DNA from: CAYNFR01 sp964616755
GTDB lineage: Bacteria; Bacteroidota; Bacteroidia; Chitinophagales; Saprospiraceae
Assembly: GCA_964616755.1 (NCBI GenBank)
Contig: CAZTSI010000009.1
Span: 22,779 to 86,778, forward strand
Direction of reading: 5' to 3'
Length of the DNA stretch: 64,000 bases
Position 1 is the first letter of the stretch. The number at the start of each line of letters is the position of its first letter. Made by a program: the position numbers and the translations under genes. The notes below the pieces were generated by a model. It saw only the letters and a list, made by a program, of their open reading frames with translations, did no database searches and was not told where the DNA came from. Shown in pieces: positions 27,184 to 37,188 of this stretch.

Positions 27184-30100
27184 CTAATCCTCTATATCTG
27201 GTAGCGCTTGTCCATAAATATACGGCACCCCAAGAGCCGCTGCTGCCTTTTCTATGGCAGGGATGACATTGTTGGCTAGGCGATCGACTAAAGGTTTGAT
27301 TTCTTTATATTCGTCACGAGCTATCTTCAAAGATTGTAAATGCATTTCGGTAGGACCGTATGTACCGTTTCCTCGGCTAGCCACTCCCATTCTATCATTC
27401 AGATTTGGGGCGTTTCGTTCTCCGATCTCTTCTTTCGTTGAGTATCCATTCATGCGCAAGTTAAGTTGCTCTGTTTCTTGATTTGCATCAAAAATTTGCT
27501 TGACCAAAGAAGGTGATTGTTTTCTACTTACTTTTAGCGCTCGCTCTAGTGCATTCAGCTTATTTTGACTGTTTTGAAAGGTATAGTTCAATGCTCCTAC
27601 CGCATTGCGCAATTCATCGAGGTCAGATTGATACTTAACAATTACCTCCGTCGATTTAGGCGGCAAAGCTGGGCGGTCATACAAGCGTTTTACTTCAAAT
27701 TTTCTAGGTTCGGTTAGAGGGGTGATGACTCCTTGATGCACTTTGAGCAAAGCAACATTATAGCTTCCTGGAGTGACCAAATGACCTCTTCCGTCCCAAT
27801 TTCCTTGAGACCGCTCAGATAGTTGAATAGGGTTTTGGGAGGAATGGCGAAGATTCCATGCGACGCGGTGGAGTCCTTTTGATGATGAGGCATTTAGCAC
27901 ACTAATTATATTACCACTAAGGTCAGTTATTTGAAGGTATATCTGAACCCCTTCTTCGATTTTTTCAGTCTCAAGCGCATCCCAGCCTGGGAACGGAATG
28001 TCTTTATTATTCTTATTTAAGTCTTTTTCTTTTTTAATCCTTTCTGTTTTTATGGAGGGATAATCAGCACCGATATGATAAGAGATCACAGCTCCAAAAG
28101 CCGGATTATCTGCTCTATATTTGTCATGGCCGACGCCTTGAATAACATTGCGGGGCACAAACAAGTCTGCCGTTTTAATGTCGTAAATATGTCCTTCTTT
28201 TTGCAGGCCTTCAGCTGAAATTTCGCGAAGAGGACTATAATCATCAAGTACGTAAAAACTTCGACCAAACGACGCTGCGACCACATCATTTTCTCGCCGC
28301 TGTATGGTAATATCTCTGAAGGCGATTGTTGGTAGTCCGCTGGTCATTTTTATCCAATTATTTCCGCCGTCAAAAGTGGTGTATATACCAAACTCCGTTG
28401 CTAAGAACATAAGGCTCGACTTAACGTGGTCTTGGACTATGCGCCATACTAATGTACGTTCTGGCAATCCGTTAGTAAACGATTTCCAGGTACTTCCTTT
28501 ATCCATGCTTTTGAGCAAATAGGGTTTGAAATCGCCATATTTGTGATTATCTAAGGCAACATAGACGGTTGACGCATCGTGCATATCGGCATACAGATTA
28601 TTGACAAATGCTGTTGCAGGAACACCTGGCAATTTGCTAATTTCGATTTTTCGCCACGCATTTCCACCATCTTCTGTTACATGTATGCTACCATCATCGG
28701 TGCCGGCATACAATAGGCCTTCTTGAACAGGTGATTCTGCTAAAGAGGTAATGGTATTGTAATTGGACATAGCACCCACGTCCCAAGGTGAGTCCCAGCT
28801 CTGTACCCTCCCCATGATGGGCAAGGCTAAACGTTCTTCGCTTTTGGTCAAGTCACCCGAAATAGGTGACCAGCTATCCCCTCTATTTTCAGATCGCCAT
28901 ACTCTATAAGAAGCGAAATATAGCCGCGATGGCTTGTGCGTGCTCACGACGATAGGTGCATCCCAATTATATCGCTCTTCTGGCTCTCCAGCACGAGGCT
29001 GTGGCTGAATCAAAATGGTTTCTCCTGTTATGCGATCTATTCTGAAGAGGACGCCTTGTTGAAATTCTCCATAGACAATATCAGGATTGCCAGGTTCTGT
29101 AGCAGATTGATGGCCATCAGCACCTAATGTCTTGTACCAATCAGCATTTCTTATACCACTTGAATTATCTGTTTGCGAGGGCCCTCCGTGAGAACCATTA
29201 TCTTGAGTGCCACCAAATACATGATAAAACGGCTCGGCGTCGTCAACAGCTACTTTGTAGTATTGAGTTATTGGCATATTATCAAACATCCTCCATGTTT
29301 TTGTGCCGTCATAGGTCTCATATATTCCAGCGTCAGTACCAACTAACAAGTAATCTGGATCATCCATTTTAAAGGCTATAGAATGATTATCGGAGTGTTT
29401 TTCTTGCTCGCTCATTCGATAGAAAGTTTTACCACCATCATCCGAAACCTGTATGCGTACATCCATCAAATACAGCTTATCGAATTGATGTGGTGATGCA
29501 TATAACTCTTGGTAATAATGAGGGCCAGTAGCGCCTGAGACAGCATCTGACATTTTTATCCATGACGCTCCCATATTACTTGATCGATAGACACCACCCT
29601 TTTTTCTATCTAACTCGATGGCCGCATAAAGTACATCAGGCTGCTGCGGGGAGATGGCAAGGCCAATTTTGCCTCGGTTGCCCATTGGAAGCCCTTTTTT
29701 TAATTCTGTCCATGTCTCACCACCGTCAGTACTTTTGTATATGTTCGATTTTGGGCCACCGCCCATTAATGCCGCAACGGTTCTATGTCGTTGCCAAGTC
29801 GCAGCATAAAGTACTTGGGGGTCTCTAGGATCTATGACGATATCTGTTACGCCTGTCCATTCTTCATCTCCCAAAGTTTTTTTCCATGTTAAGCCTCCGT
29901 CAATTGATTTATAGAAGCCCCTTTCCCTTCCTTTACTCCAAAGAGGGCCTTGAACAGCTACCATTATTACCTGAGAGTTGTCGGGGTGCACTATTATTTT
30001 TGAAATATGTTCGCTATTTTTCAAACCCATATTACTCCAGCTTGCGCCGTCGTCTTCACTTTTATAAATACCATCACCAAAGGCCACATGTCGACCGCCC

Positions 30101-30453
30101 ACATTCTCGCCTGTACCTAACCAAATGGTATGTGGGTTGCTCGGATCAATTGTGATGCACCCAGTAGAGTACGACGCATATTTGTCAAAAATCGGCTCAA
30201 AGGTTGTTCCGGCATTCTGTGTTTTCCACACTCCACCTGAGCCAACGGCAACATACCAAACATTGTCATCCTCTGGGTGGATCGCGATATCAGCTATCCT
30301 TCCTGACACAAAAGCTGGACCTATATTTCGCCATTTAAACTCTTTAAGCAAGGCCTCATCCATTTTTAAGGACTCGTCTGCCGTTTCTTGGGCAATGGCA
30401 CTTGCACCAAAACAAAAAATGATCATAAATACATAAAGCGTACGAGTAAACAT
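27184..30453 (-). CDS. large secreted BNR/sortilin-type beta-propeller protein
   Basis: 1089 residues with a signal peptide (LYVFMIIFCFGASAIAQ). From about 40 to 760 it is built of BNR/Asp-box repeats (SEDDGASWSNM, STDGGETWTELK, SENRGDSWSPIS), together with VPS10-type strands, probably two linked propellers. The last 300 residues contain a beta domain (about 850-930, LQITDLSGNIISVL) and a helical part (YQSDLDELRNAVGALNYTFQN). Such proteins are often annotated as glycosyl hydrolases, but no catalytic residues can be pointed to, so it may bind rather than cut. No type IX sorting tail is evident. Confidence 0.88.
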   Translation of the reverse strand: MFTRTLYVFMIIFCFGASAIAQETADESLKMDEALLKEFKWRNIGPAFVSGRIADIAIHPEDDNVWYVAVGSGGVWKTQNAGTTFEPIFDKYASYSTGCITIDPSNPHTIWLGTGENVGGRHVAFGDGIYKSEDDGASWSNMGLKNSEHISKIIVHPDNSQVIMVAVQGPLWSKGRERGFYKSIDGGLTWKKTLGDEEWTGVTDIVIDPRDPQVLYAATWQRHRTVAALMGGGPKSNIYKSTDGGETWTELKKGLPMGNRGKIGLAISPQQPDVLYAAIELDRKKGGVYRSSNMGASWIKMSDAVSGATGPHYYQELYASPHQFDKLYLMDVRIQVSDDGGKTFYRMSEQEKHSDNHSIAFKMDDPDYLLVGTDAGIYETYDGTKTWRMFDNMPITQYYKVAVDDAEPFYHVFGGTQDNGSHGGPSQTDNSSGIRNADWYKTLGADGHQSATEPGNPDIVYGEFQQGVLFRIDRITGETILIQPQPRAGEPEERYNWDAPIVVSTHKPSRLYFASYRVWRSENRGDSWSPISGDLTKSEERLALPIMGRVQSWDSPWDVGAMSNYNTITSLAESPVQEGLLYAGTDDGSIHVTEDGGNAWRKIEISKLPGVPATAFVNNLYADMHDASTVYVALDNHKYGDFKPYLLKSMDKGSTWKSFTNGLPERTLVWRIVQDHVKSSLMFLATEFGIYTTFDGGNNWIKMTSGLPTIAFRDITIQRRENDVVAASFGRSFYVLDDYSPLREISAEGLQKEGHIYDIKTADLFVPRNVIQGVGHDKYRADNPAFGAVISYHIGADYPSIKTERIKKEKDLNKNNKDIPFPGWDALETEKIEEGVQIYLQITDLSGNIISVLNASSSKGLHRVAWNLRHSSQNPIQLSERSQGNWDGRGHLVTPGSYNVALLKVHQGVITPLTEPRKFEVKRLYDRPALPPKSTEVIVKYQSDLDELRNAVGALNYTFQNSQNKLNALERALKVSRKQSPSLVKQIFDANQETEQLNLRMNGYSTKEEIGERNAPNLNDRMGVASRGNGTYGPTEMHLQSLKIARDEYKEIKPLVDRLANNVIPAIEKAAAALGVPYIYGQALPDIED

Positions 30454-31035
30454 GTTGAAAGATTTTGTAGAGCCAATATAACAAGAATGAGCAACTTAGA
30501 TCAATAATGGATGCATAATAACCTTGCTATGAGTTAATTGGACTTTACCTAAGTATTGTGATAAGCTAGACTAGTCAGGTTTAATAATTCAAGCTCAATC
30601 AATTGTTGGTCCAATGAAATGCGTTTGGACAATGGAGTTGTTAACCTTGTTTTATAAATTTTAGGGACTTTTGAATGATAACCACATTTAAAAGACCAGC
30701 ACAAACGTGTTTTAGAGAGTTGGAGTTGATGACTATTCTCTTTATAAAGACGGTATTGTTTGAGACACACTTATTTTGGGCTAGTCAATAGAATGGGCAT
30801 TTACCAGAATATTGATACATTATTCAATATTCTGGTAATGACTTAAGAGGTGTTTGCGACTCCTCATTTCATCAATTTCACGCGCCTACTATTTTAACAG
30901 GGAAAGGTTTGGATAGCATCGTGCTATTAGAACTATGCTTTTTAATAAAGGGCGGTTAATGTACAGTTCTAAAAAAATGAATAATACATTGCAGGCAGAT
31001 TTGGTGCTCTGCTATTAATAGCTCAAAAAATAATT
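30454..31035. other. long intergenic region between the propeller gene and rpiB
   Basis: About 580 nt without a convincing gene. A 73-codon minus-strand frame at 30549-30770 has no recognisable features and an unconvincing composition. The region holds a strong inverted repeat (30801-30838, listed separately) and the upstream part of the rpiB leader. Confidence 0.5.
30801..30838. repeat. 15-bp perfect inverted repeat with 8-nt centre
   Basis: TTACCAGAATATTGA (30801-30815) is followed after TACATTAT by its exact complement TCAATATTCTGGTAA (30824-30838). No T run follows on either strand, so an ordinary terminator is unlikely. It stands about 350 nt from the propeller gene start and 270 nt from rpiB. 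Candidates are an operator, a stable RNA hairpin or an element end. Confidence 0.85.
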
Positions 31036-31043
31036 TACTTTTG
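31036..31043 (+). promoter_or_regulatory. candidate -7 element in the rpiB leader
   Basis: TACTTTTG is an exact TAnnTTTG match; transcription would begin near 31050, just before the terminator-like hairpin at 31059. No TTTG is found at the proper -33 distance. Confidence 0.35.
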
Positions 31044-31058
31044 ACTGTCTAAAAAATG

Positions 31059-31093
31059 AAGCACGACCTTGCCATAGCGCAAGGTGCTTTTTT
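31059..31093 (+). terminator. terminator-like hairpin in the rpiB 5' leader
   Basis: Inner stem CCTTGC (31067-31072) pairs with GCAAGG (31079-31084), outer stem AAGCA (31059-31063) with TGCTT (31085-31089), a 3-nt bulge between them, and a run of six T (31088-31093). It ends only 14 nt before the rpiB ATG. A 13-codon frame starting at ATG 31056 (MKHDLAIAQGAFL) runs through it. It could be an attenuator of rpiB or the end of a small upstream transcript. Confidence 0.6.
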
Positions 31094-31107
31094 ATAACTA
31101 AGAATGC

Positions 31108-31563
31108 ATGAAAATAGTCATTGGCGGGGATCACGCTGGGTATCAACTTAAGTCGTTAGTGGTAAAGCACCTTGAGAGTAAGGGCATCACCGTGTATGAT
31201 AAAGGGCCTTTTACATCCGAGTCGGTCGATTATCCTGATTTTGTGCATCCTGTATGCGAATCCTTGGTGTCAGGTGCCGCAGATTTGGCTATTCTTATTT
31301 GTGGCAGTGGCAATGGAGTAGCCATGACCGCCAATAAATACGTCCAAATACGTTGCGGCTTATGCTGGACCGCAGAGCTTGCCCGATTGACTCGAAGTCA
31401 TAACAATGCAAATGCCTTAGCACTTCCTGCGCGATTCATTGATGAAGAAACAGCTTTGGACATTGTTAATGCTTTTGTTCGGACAGAGTTTGAGGGCGGT
31501 AGGCATGTAAGAAGAGTAGAAAAAATTATTCGCCCAAATTCTAGTCTGCCACCGCAGTGCTAA
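31108..31563 (+). CDS. rpiB: ribose-5-phosphate isomerase B
   Basis: Interconverts ribose 5-phosphate and ribulose 5-phosphate in the pentose phosphate pathway. 151 residues, normal. GGDHAGY (6-12) carries the conserved Asp-His, C65 in ICGSGNGVAM is the catalytic base position, H98 follows in RSHNNANAL. Only 15 nt precede the M28 peptidase gene, though the functions are unrelated. The leader has a terminator-like hairpin, which suggests control of read-through. Confidence 0.95.
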   Translation: MKIVIGGDHAGYQLKSLVVKHLESKGITVYDKGPFTSESVDYPDFVHPVCESLVSGAADLAILICGSGNGVAMTANKYVQIRCGLCWTAELARLTRSHNNANALALPARFIDEETALDIVNAFVRTEFEGGRHVRRVEKIIRPNSSLPPQC

Positions 31564-31578
31564 TTAAATAGTTGAGAT

Positions 31579-33219
31579 ATGACCTTTAAGAAGTTGAATA
31601 ATGTAGGACTTGTCATAATATCCTTGTGCATTTGTGCACAGGTCAATGCACAATATATAAGTGGCAAATATTTGCCTTTGGCTGACCAAGTACCAGTCAA
31701 AGATTTTAATGATTGGTCGTATAAGATAAGTACCACCATCACCCAACGCGATATTAAAGAACACATCTTCACATTAGCTGATGATTCCTTTGAAGGACGC
31801 GAAACGGGAACGGAGGCAAATAATAGAGCGGCGGCCTATATAGCCAAGGAGTTTGATCGACTTAGGTTACCAAAGATCGGTGAGAATAATTCTTATTATC
31901 AGTCTATTTCTTTTACGTTTAGCAGTTGGGCAGAAACTAGTATTCAATCTGGCGACAAGGAGTATAGGTTGCTTTGGGATTTTGTCGGATTTCCACAACA
32001 TTCCATTGACATGATCGACCAATCATACGATCATTTTATTTTTGCGGGATATGGCATCGAGCAAGAAGGCTATTCAGATTATGCGGACTTAAAGCTGAAA
32101 GGTGGAGCAGTAATGGTCTATGATGGAGAGCCTGTGGTGGATGGAATATCTCGATTGACAGGAGATAGCATAGCTAGCACTTGGTCGACAGACTGGCAAA
32201 AGAAGAGTATCCTAGCCAAACAAAAGGGGGCTACGCTTTTGATCATTGTCTCCAATGACCTTAAAGAATTAATGAACGCCAATCGTAGATTACTTCTCAA
32301 TCGAGTGAGCCAGTTAGGTGATTTTTCGAATGTTGTTCACGACGGTGTCAATACTATATTTATCTCTCCAGCGATGGCTCAAGAATGGTTAGGAGAGCGA
32401 TCTAAAGAGATTATTATGAGGCGCGATGATGTCCTACAAAAGGGTAGCGCATTTATGCCATTAGCCATAAATAAAAACTTTAGCATCAATTTGGATACTA
32501 ATAAAGAAGTATTGAAAGGGTATAATGTTATGGGCTTTATTGAAGGAGACAGCAAGAAAGATGAAGTGATTGTTCTTTCAGCGCATTACGATCACGTGGG
32601 AAAAAAGGGAGACGAAGTATATAATGGTGCGGATGATAATGCCTCAGGGACAACAGCAGTTTTAGAAATTGCTGAGGCATTAGCAACATCTAGCCGTATG
32701 GGAAAAAAACCGCAGCGAAGCATCCTCTGTTTGTTAGTGACAGGCGAGGAGAAAGGTTTGCTAGGCTCTGCTTATTATGCCGAAAATCCACGATTTCCAA
32801 TGGCTAATACCGTCGCAAATGTCAATGTAGACATGGTCGGAAGAGTAGGGGAGGAGTACCTCACATCTGAGCAAGAATATATTTATGTCATAGGTTCAGA
32901 TCGACTTAGCACTGATTTGCACAAGGTCAGTGAAGCGATGAATCAACGCTACAGTCATATACTTTATGACTACAAATACAATGATGCCAAGGATCCCAAC
33001 CAGTTTTATTTTCGCTCGGACCACTACAATTTTGCTAAGTATGGTGTACCCGCGATTTTCTTTTTTAATGGTGTGCATGAAGATTATCATCAACTAGGTG
33101 ACACTCCAGATAAGATCAATATTCCACTGATGACTAAGCGTGCCCAAGGCATTTTTCACTTGGTATGGGAGCTAGCTAATCGCAAAGATCGCATCCGTGT
33201 GGATGGAGTGGTAAAGTAA
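31579..33219 (+). CDS. secreted M28-family zinc aminopeptidase with PA domain
   Basis: 546 residues with a signal peptide (LVIISLCICAQVNAQ). An N-terminal cap precedes a PA-like insert (about 120-270; GYGIEQEGYSDYADLKLKGG), then the M28 catalytic domain. Zinc ligands and base are visible: H336 in SAHYDHVG, D352 in GADDNASG, E390-E391 in TGEEKGLLGS, the Asp of NVDMVGR, and a C-terminal His in GVHEDYHQLGDTPDK. Probably releases N-terminal amino acids in the periplasm or outside. Close behind rpiB on the same strand (15 nt). Confidence 0.93.
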   Translation: MTFKKLNNVGLVIISLCICAQVNAQYISGKYLPLADQVPVKDFNDWSYKISTTITQRDIKEHIFTLADDSFEGRETGTEANNRAAAYIAKEFDRLRLPKIGENNSYYQSISFTFSSWAETSIQSGDKEYRLLWDFVGFPQHSIDMIDQSYDHFIFAGYGIEQEGYSDYADLKLKGGAVMVYDGEPVVDGISRLTGDSIASTWSTDWQKKSILAKQKGATLLIIVSNDLKELMNANRRLLLNRVSQLGDFSNVVHDGVNTIFISPAMAQEWLGERSKEIIMRRDDVLQKGSAFMPLAINKNFSINLDTNKEVLKGYNVMGFIEGDSKKDEVIVLSAHYDHVGKKGDEVYNGADDNASGTTAVLEIAEALATSSRMGKKPQRSILCLLVTGEEKGLLGSAYYAENPRFPMANTVANVNVDMVGRVGEEYLTSEQEYIYVIGSDRLSTDLHKVSEAMNQRYSHILYDYKYNDAKDPNQFYFRSDHYNFAKYGVPAIFFFNGVHEDYHQLGDTPDKINIPLMTKRAQGIFHLVWELANRKDRIRVDGVVK

Positions 33220-33509
33220 GGAAGGGAATATTTCATGTTTAGTGATGAGATTTCTCGTTACTACAATTTACCTAAATATATTAACACTGTGCGACTGCGC
33301 CGATTTATAAAAGCGATTATGCGCTAACTATAAAAGTAAGCGTTCAACTTATGGAAAATTAAAAAGCTTTTTGACCAATAAAAAATAAGGACACTTACAT
33401 GGTTAAAGCAAAATAGACTAGTCAAAAGTAATCTACATTCAAAAGATTCAGAGAAGCTATAATAAAAGTATGTAGTAAACTAGACACCCTGTTCTGAGGA
33501 TACCTAATA

Positions 33510-34265
33510 TTACTCAGATGCCAACATCGCAAATGTATACTCACGATTCATTCGCGCGATATTATCAGTGCTGATTTCTTTTGGACACTCTACTTCGCAG
33601 GCTTTGATATTTGAGCAAAAGCCAAAACCTTCTGTATCCATCTGAGCGACCATGTTTTTTACACGTTTTGTTTGCTCGACCTTGCCTTGGGGTAACAGGC
33701 CCAAATGCGAGATCTTAGCTGCTGTAAATAACATCGCTGAGCCATTAGGACAGGCGGCTACACACGCTCCACAACCTATGCAGGCCGCTGCTTCAAAGGA
33801 TTTGCTAGCCAAGTCTTTTTCAATAGGTAGCGCATTACCGTCAGGGGCTTGTCCGGTATTGACAGAGATATATCCGCCTGATTGAATAATTCGATCAAAC
33901 GCAGATCGATCTACCATCAAATCTCTAATCACAGGAAATGCCGTTGCCCTAAAGGGCTCTACTGTAATGGTATCATTATTTTTGAAATGTCTCATGTGCA
34001 ACTGACAAGCGGTAGTGCCTCGCTGAGGGCCATGAGGACGCCCATTAATAACCATACTGCACGCACCACATATACCTTCTCGACAATCATGTTCAAAGAC
34101 AACAGGCTCTTTTTTTTGTTGAATTAGCTCCTCATTAAGAACGTCGAGCATTTCTAAAAATGACATATGCTCATTAGCTTGAACGGTATGTGTTTCAAAC
34201 TGGCCTTTAGTTTTATTATCTTTTTGTCGCCAGACTTTTAGGGTGATTTTCATATCTTCCGCCAT
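33510..34265 (-). CDS. sdhB: succinate dehydrogenase/fumarate reductase iron-sulfur subunit
   Basis: Passes electrons from the flavoprotein to the membrane cytochrome b. 251 residues. The 2Fe-2S cluster has C61, C66, C69 and C87; the next cluster is CIGCGACVAACP (C162, C165, C168, C172); the third uses C217, C223 and C227 with CP after the last. Last gene of sdhCAB, 7 nt after sdhA. The 290-nt stretch beyond it (33220-33509) holds no gene that I can see. Confidence 0.96.
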   Translation of the reverse strand: MAEDMKITLKVWRQKDNKTKGQFETHTVQANEHMSFLEMLDVLNEELIQQKKEPVVFEHDCREGICGACSMVINGRPHGPQRGTTACQLHMRHFKNNDTITVEPFRATAFPVIRDLMVDRSAFDRIIQSGGYISVNTGQAPDGNALPIEKDLASKSFEAAACIGCGACVAACPNGSAMLFTAAKISHLGLLPQGKVEQTKRVKNMVAQMDTEGFGFCSNIKACEVECPKEISTDNIARMNREYTFAMLASE

Positions 34266-34272
34266 GATCCAA

Positions 34273-36264
34273 TTATTTATAGCTTCTTGTTTTCAGCTCA
34301 ACGTTTTCAAATATTAACTCTTCTTTGTGCAAAACAGGATCGCCACCCGGATTCCACTCCCATGCGGCCACATAGGCATACTCATCATCCCTTCTTTGGG
34401 CTTCGCCATCACCAGATTGATATTCTTCTCTAAAATGACCGCCGCATGATTCATTTCGATTAAGGGCATCAAATATCATCGTTTCACCCAACTCCATGAA
34501 GTCCGCTACCCTCGATGCCTTGTCTAGCTCAGGGTTAAACTCATCTACTTTGCCAGGCACAAAAACATCCTTATAAAACTCTTCGCGCAATGCTCTTACC
34601 AAACCAATCGCTTTTTTAAGACCTTCTTCACTGCGCGACATTCCGCAATATTCCCAAATAATATGTCCAAGTCGACGGTGAAACGATTCAACAGATTGAT
34701 TGCCTTTAACGTTTACTAACATAGTAAGACGCTCTTGAACATCCTTTTCAGCTTGCTCAAAAGCCTCATTGTCTGTACCTATTTTAGGCGTTCTGATCTC
34801 TTGAGCTAAAAATGTACCCACCGTATAGGGGATCACGAAATACCCGTCTGCTAAGCCTTGCATTAGTGCCGAAGCTCCTAATCGGTTAGCTCCATGGTCA
34901 GAAAAATTGGCCTCGCCTAAAGCAAATAAGCCAGGCACATTTGTTTCTAAATTGTAATCTACCCAAAGCCCCCCCATTGTATAGTGAACCGCGGGATAAA
35001 TTTTCATCGGCATTTTGTAAGGATTTTCACCTGAAATCTTTTCGTACATCTCAAAGAGGTTGCCGTATTTTTCTGATAATACTTCATTTCCCAATTTAGT
35101 ATAATCAATAGAGCCAGTGAGATTCAAACTATGCGCTTTTGCCTTACCGTATCGAACCGCAGCATCTGAAAAATCCAAATACACAGCCAGTCCTGTAGGT
35201 GATACTCCTTTCCCTTCATCGCAAGCCGTTTTAGCCGCTCGCGAAGCTACATCCCGAGGCACTAAATTACCAAATGCTGGATAGCGTCTTTCTAAAAAGT
35301 AGTCGCGGTCTTCTTCCGCTATATCTAAGGCTGTTTTCTTTCTTTCGCGAATAGCCTTGGCGTCCTCTACTTTTTTGGGCACCCAAACACGGCCGTCATT
35401 TCTGAGTGACTCTGACATAAGAGTCAATTTTGATTGATAATCACCAGACACTGGTATGCAGGTAGGATGGATTTGGGTATAACAAGGATTAGCCATTAAG
35501 GCACCTCTGCGAACCGCCCGCCAAGCCGCAGTTACATTGCAACCCATAGCATTCGTCGAGAGATAAAACACGTTTCCATATCCTCCTGTAGCTAAAATCA
35601 CACAGTGAGCCCCAAAACGTTCTAGTTTTCCTGTCACTAGATTTCTGGCAATGATGCCTCTGGCTTTACCATCAATCTTGACTATATCCAACATTTCGTG
35701 GCGATTATACATCTCTACTTGCCCTGTTGAAATTTGTCGGGACAATGCTTGATATGCACCGATCAGAAGCTGCTGACCTGTTTGGCCTCTAGCATAAAAA
35801 GTTCTCGATACTTGAACCCCACCAAAGGATCTATTTTCTAAAAGCCCACCATATTCTCTCGCAAATGGCACCCCTTGCGCCACACATTGATCAATGATAT
35901 CTGCACTTACCTCAGCAAGCCTATGAACATTGGCTTCACGTGAACGATAGTCACCACCTTTAATAGTATCATAAAAAAGACGATGTACGCTGTCACCATC
36001 ATTTTGATAGTTTTTAGCCGCATTAATCCCCCCTTGTGCGGCAATACTGTGCGCTCTTCGAGGGCTATCATGAAAGGTAAAGACTTTTACATTATAGCCC
36101 AATTCGCCCAATGTCGCAGCAGCAGATGCACCGGCTAGACCGGTACCAACAACGATGATGTCGATCCGTCGCTTGTTGTTTGGAGCTACTAATGGTATCT
36201 CGGACTTGTAGTTTGTCCACTTATCCTTTAATAAGCCTTTAGGTATTTTGCTATCTAAAATCAT
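34273..36264 (-). CDS. sdhA: succinate dehydrogenase/fumarate reductase flavoprotein subunit
   Basis: Oxidises succinate to fumarate at the inner face of the membrane. 663 residues. FAD motif VVGTGLAGASAAA (38-50), H72 in AHSIAAQGGINAA is the covalent flavin attachment site, and the substrate-site pattern GANRLGASALMQGLADG is intact. Length and an insert-rich middle are typical of the type B enzymes of Bacteroidota and epsilonproteobacteria. 47 nt after sdhC, 7 nt before sdhB. Confidence 0.97.
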   Translation of the reverse strand: MILDSKIPKGLLKDKWTNYKSEIPLVAPNNKRRIDIIVVGTGLAGASAAATLGELGYNVKVFTFHDSPRRAHSIAAQGGINAAKNYQNDGDSVHRLFYDTIKGGDYRSREANVHRLAEVSADIIDQCVAQGVPFAREYGGLLENRSFGGVQVSRTFYARGQTGQQLLIGAYQALSRQISTGQVEMYNRHEMLDIVKIDGKARGIIARNLVTGKLERFGAHCVILATGGYGNVFYLSTNAMGCNVTAAWRAVRRGALMANPCYTQIHPTCIPVSGDYQSKLTLMSESLRNDGRVWVPKKVEDAKAIRERKKTALDIAEEDRDYFLERRYPAFGNLVPRDVASRAAKTACDEGKGVSPTGLAVYLDFSDAAVRYGKAKAHSLNLTGSIDYTKLGNEVLSEKYGNLFEMYEKISGENPYKMPMKIYPAVHYTMGGLWVDYNLETNVPGLFALGEANFSDHGANRLGASALMQGLADGYFVIPYTVGTFLAQEIRTPKIGTDNEAFEQAEKDVQERLTMLVNVKGNQSVESFHRRLGHIIWEYCGMSRSEEGLKKAIGLVRALREEFYKDVFVPGKVDEFNPELDKASRVADFMELGETMIFDALNRNESCGGHFREEYQSGDGEAQRRDDEYAYVAAWEWNPGGDPVLHKEELIFENVELKTRSYK

Positions 36265-36311
36265 ATGCGTTTATATATGTCTTCCATTGTTCTTGTCGTA
36301 TCAACTAGCAC

Positions 36312-36995
36312 TTACTGTTGTGTGAAATATATGTATATAGGGAGTGCCGCAAATCCGATAGGTATCAAAATGCTATAAACTTTGCCAATGCCATTAATGA
36401 TGGGGGTATACTTGCGATGCCTCCAACCCAAGGTCTGAAATGCGCTGCCGAAGCCGTGATATAAGTGAAAAGCTAATGCTATCAAACCGATCATATATGC
36501 AATAACAAAAGGGATTTGCACAAACGTTTCACTCACTTTTCTGTAAGCATCTATAATGTCGCCGTCCCCATAATTGACCATAGGTAAGTTGTCGGCAAAT
36601 TTAAACTTCCACCAAAAATCTCCCATATGAAGGAATAAGAATGCTAATAATAAAGTGCCCAAAAGAGCCATATTTTTTGAAGCCCAAGTTGCATTTTCTG
36701 TTGCATTAACAGCGTATTTAGATCCTTTAGCCTTTCGATTCTTAGACCAAAGGAGAAGGCCTTGAATGGTATGAATAACAATGAACAGATATAATCCCTT
36801 GGCGACTGTCTGAATAACAATATTATTCCCCATAAAATCGGTGTAGATATTAAATCCTTTACCTCCATCTGCATAGAATAACTGCAAATTGCCAATTAGA
36901 TGAATCAATAAGAAAAAGGTCAGAAATAAACCTGTAAGTCCCATGATCAATTTTTGACCAATACTGGAGGTGAGAAAGCTCGTGATCCATTTCAT
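36312..36995 (-). CDS. sdhC: succinate dehydrogenase cytochrome b subunit (type B, fused)
   Basis: 227 residues with five predicted membrane helices. Histidines in LIHLIGNLQ, IVIHTIQG, FLHMGDFWWK and AFHLYHGFGSAFQTLGWRHRKY are placed to hold two haems, as in type B menaquinone-linked enzymes. There is no separate sdhD, as expected for this type. First gene of sdhCAB. The 193-nt gap upstream contains a TAGATTTG on the minus strand, a possible -7 element, without a matching -33. Confidence 0.94.
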   Translation of the reverse strand: MKWITSFLTSSIGQKLIMGLTGLFLTFFLLIHLIGNLQLFYADGGKGFNIYTDFMGNNIVIQTVAKGLYLFIVIHTIQGLLLWSKNRKAKGSKYAVNATENATWASKNMALLGTLLLAFLFLHMGDFWWKFKFADNLPMVNYGDGDIIDAYRKVSETFVQIPFVIAYMIGLIALAFHLYHGFGSAFQTLGWRHRKYTPIINGIGKVYSILIPIGFAALPIYIYFTQQ

Positions 36996-37188
36996 ACGCT
37001 AATAAAAAGGCTAATTATGTTTTCTAATGATGTCGCCCATACTCTATTTTCTTTGCGCACTAAGTACTTTTAGATAGCAGAACAGAGCCCATCCTTGATT
37101 TTCATTATTCGTGACAAATCTAATGAATAAATAAAGTCTGATTGACTATGGTTGTTTGTCAAAATAAATTAGACAGATTCCAGACAAG

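Noticed and set aside
27184..30453. Catalytic glycosyl hydrolase call for the BNR protein
   Set aside because: Only propeller repeats are visible; no catalytic residues can be identified.
30549..30770. 73-codon minus-strand frame in the gene desert
   Set aside because: No recognisable motif, poor composition and no promoter or ribosome site.
30801..30838. dif/Xer recombination site
   Set aside because: Arm length and sequence do not fit the 11-6-11 layout or its conserved bases.
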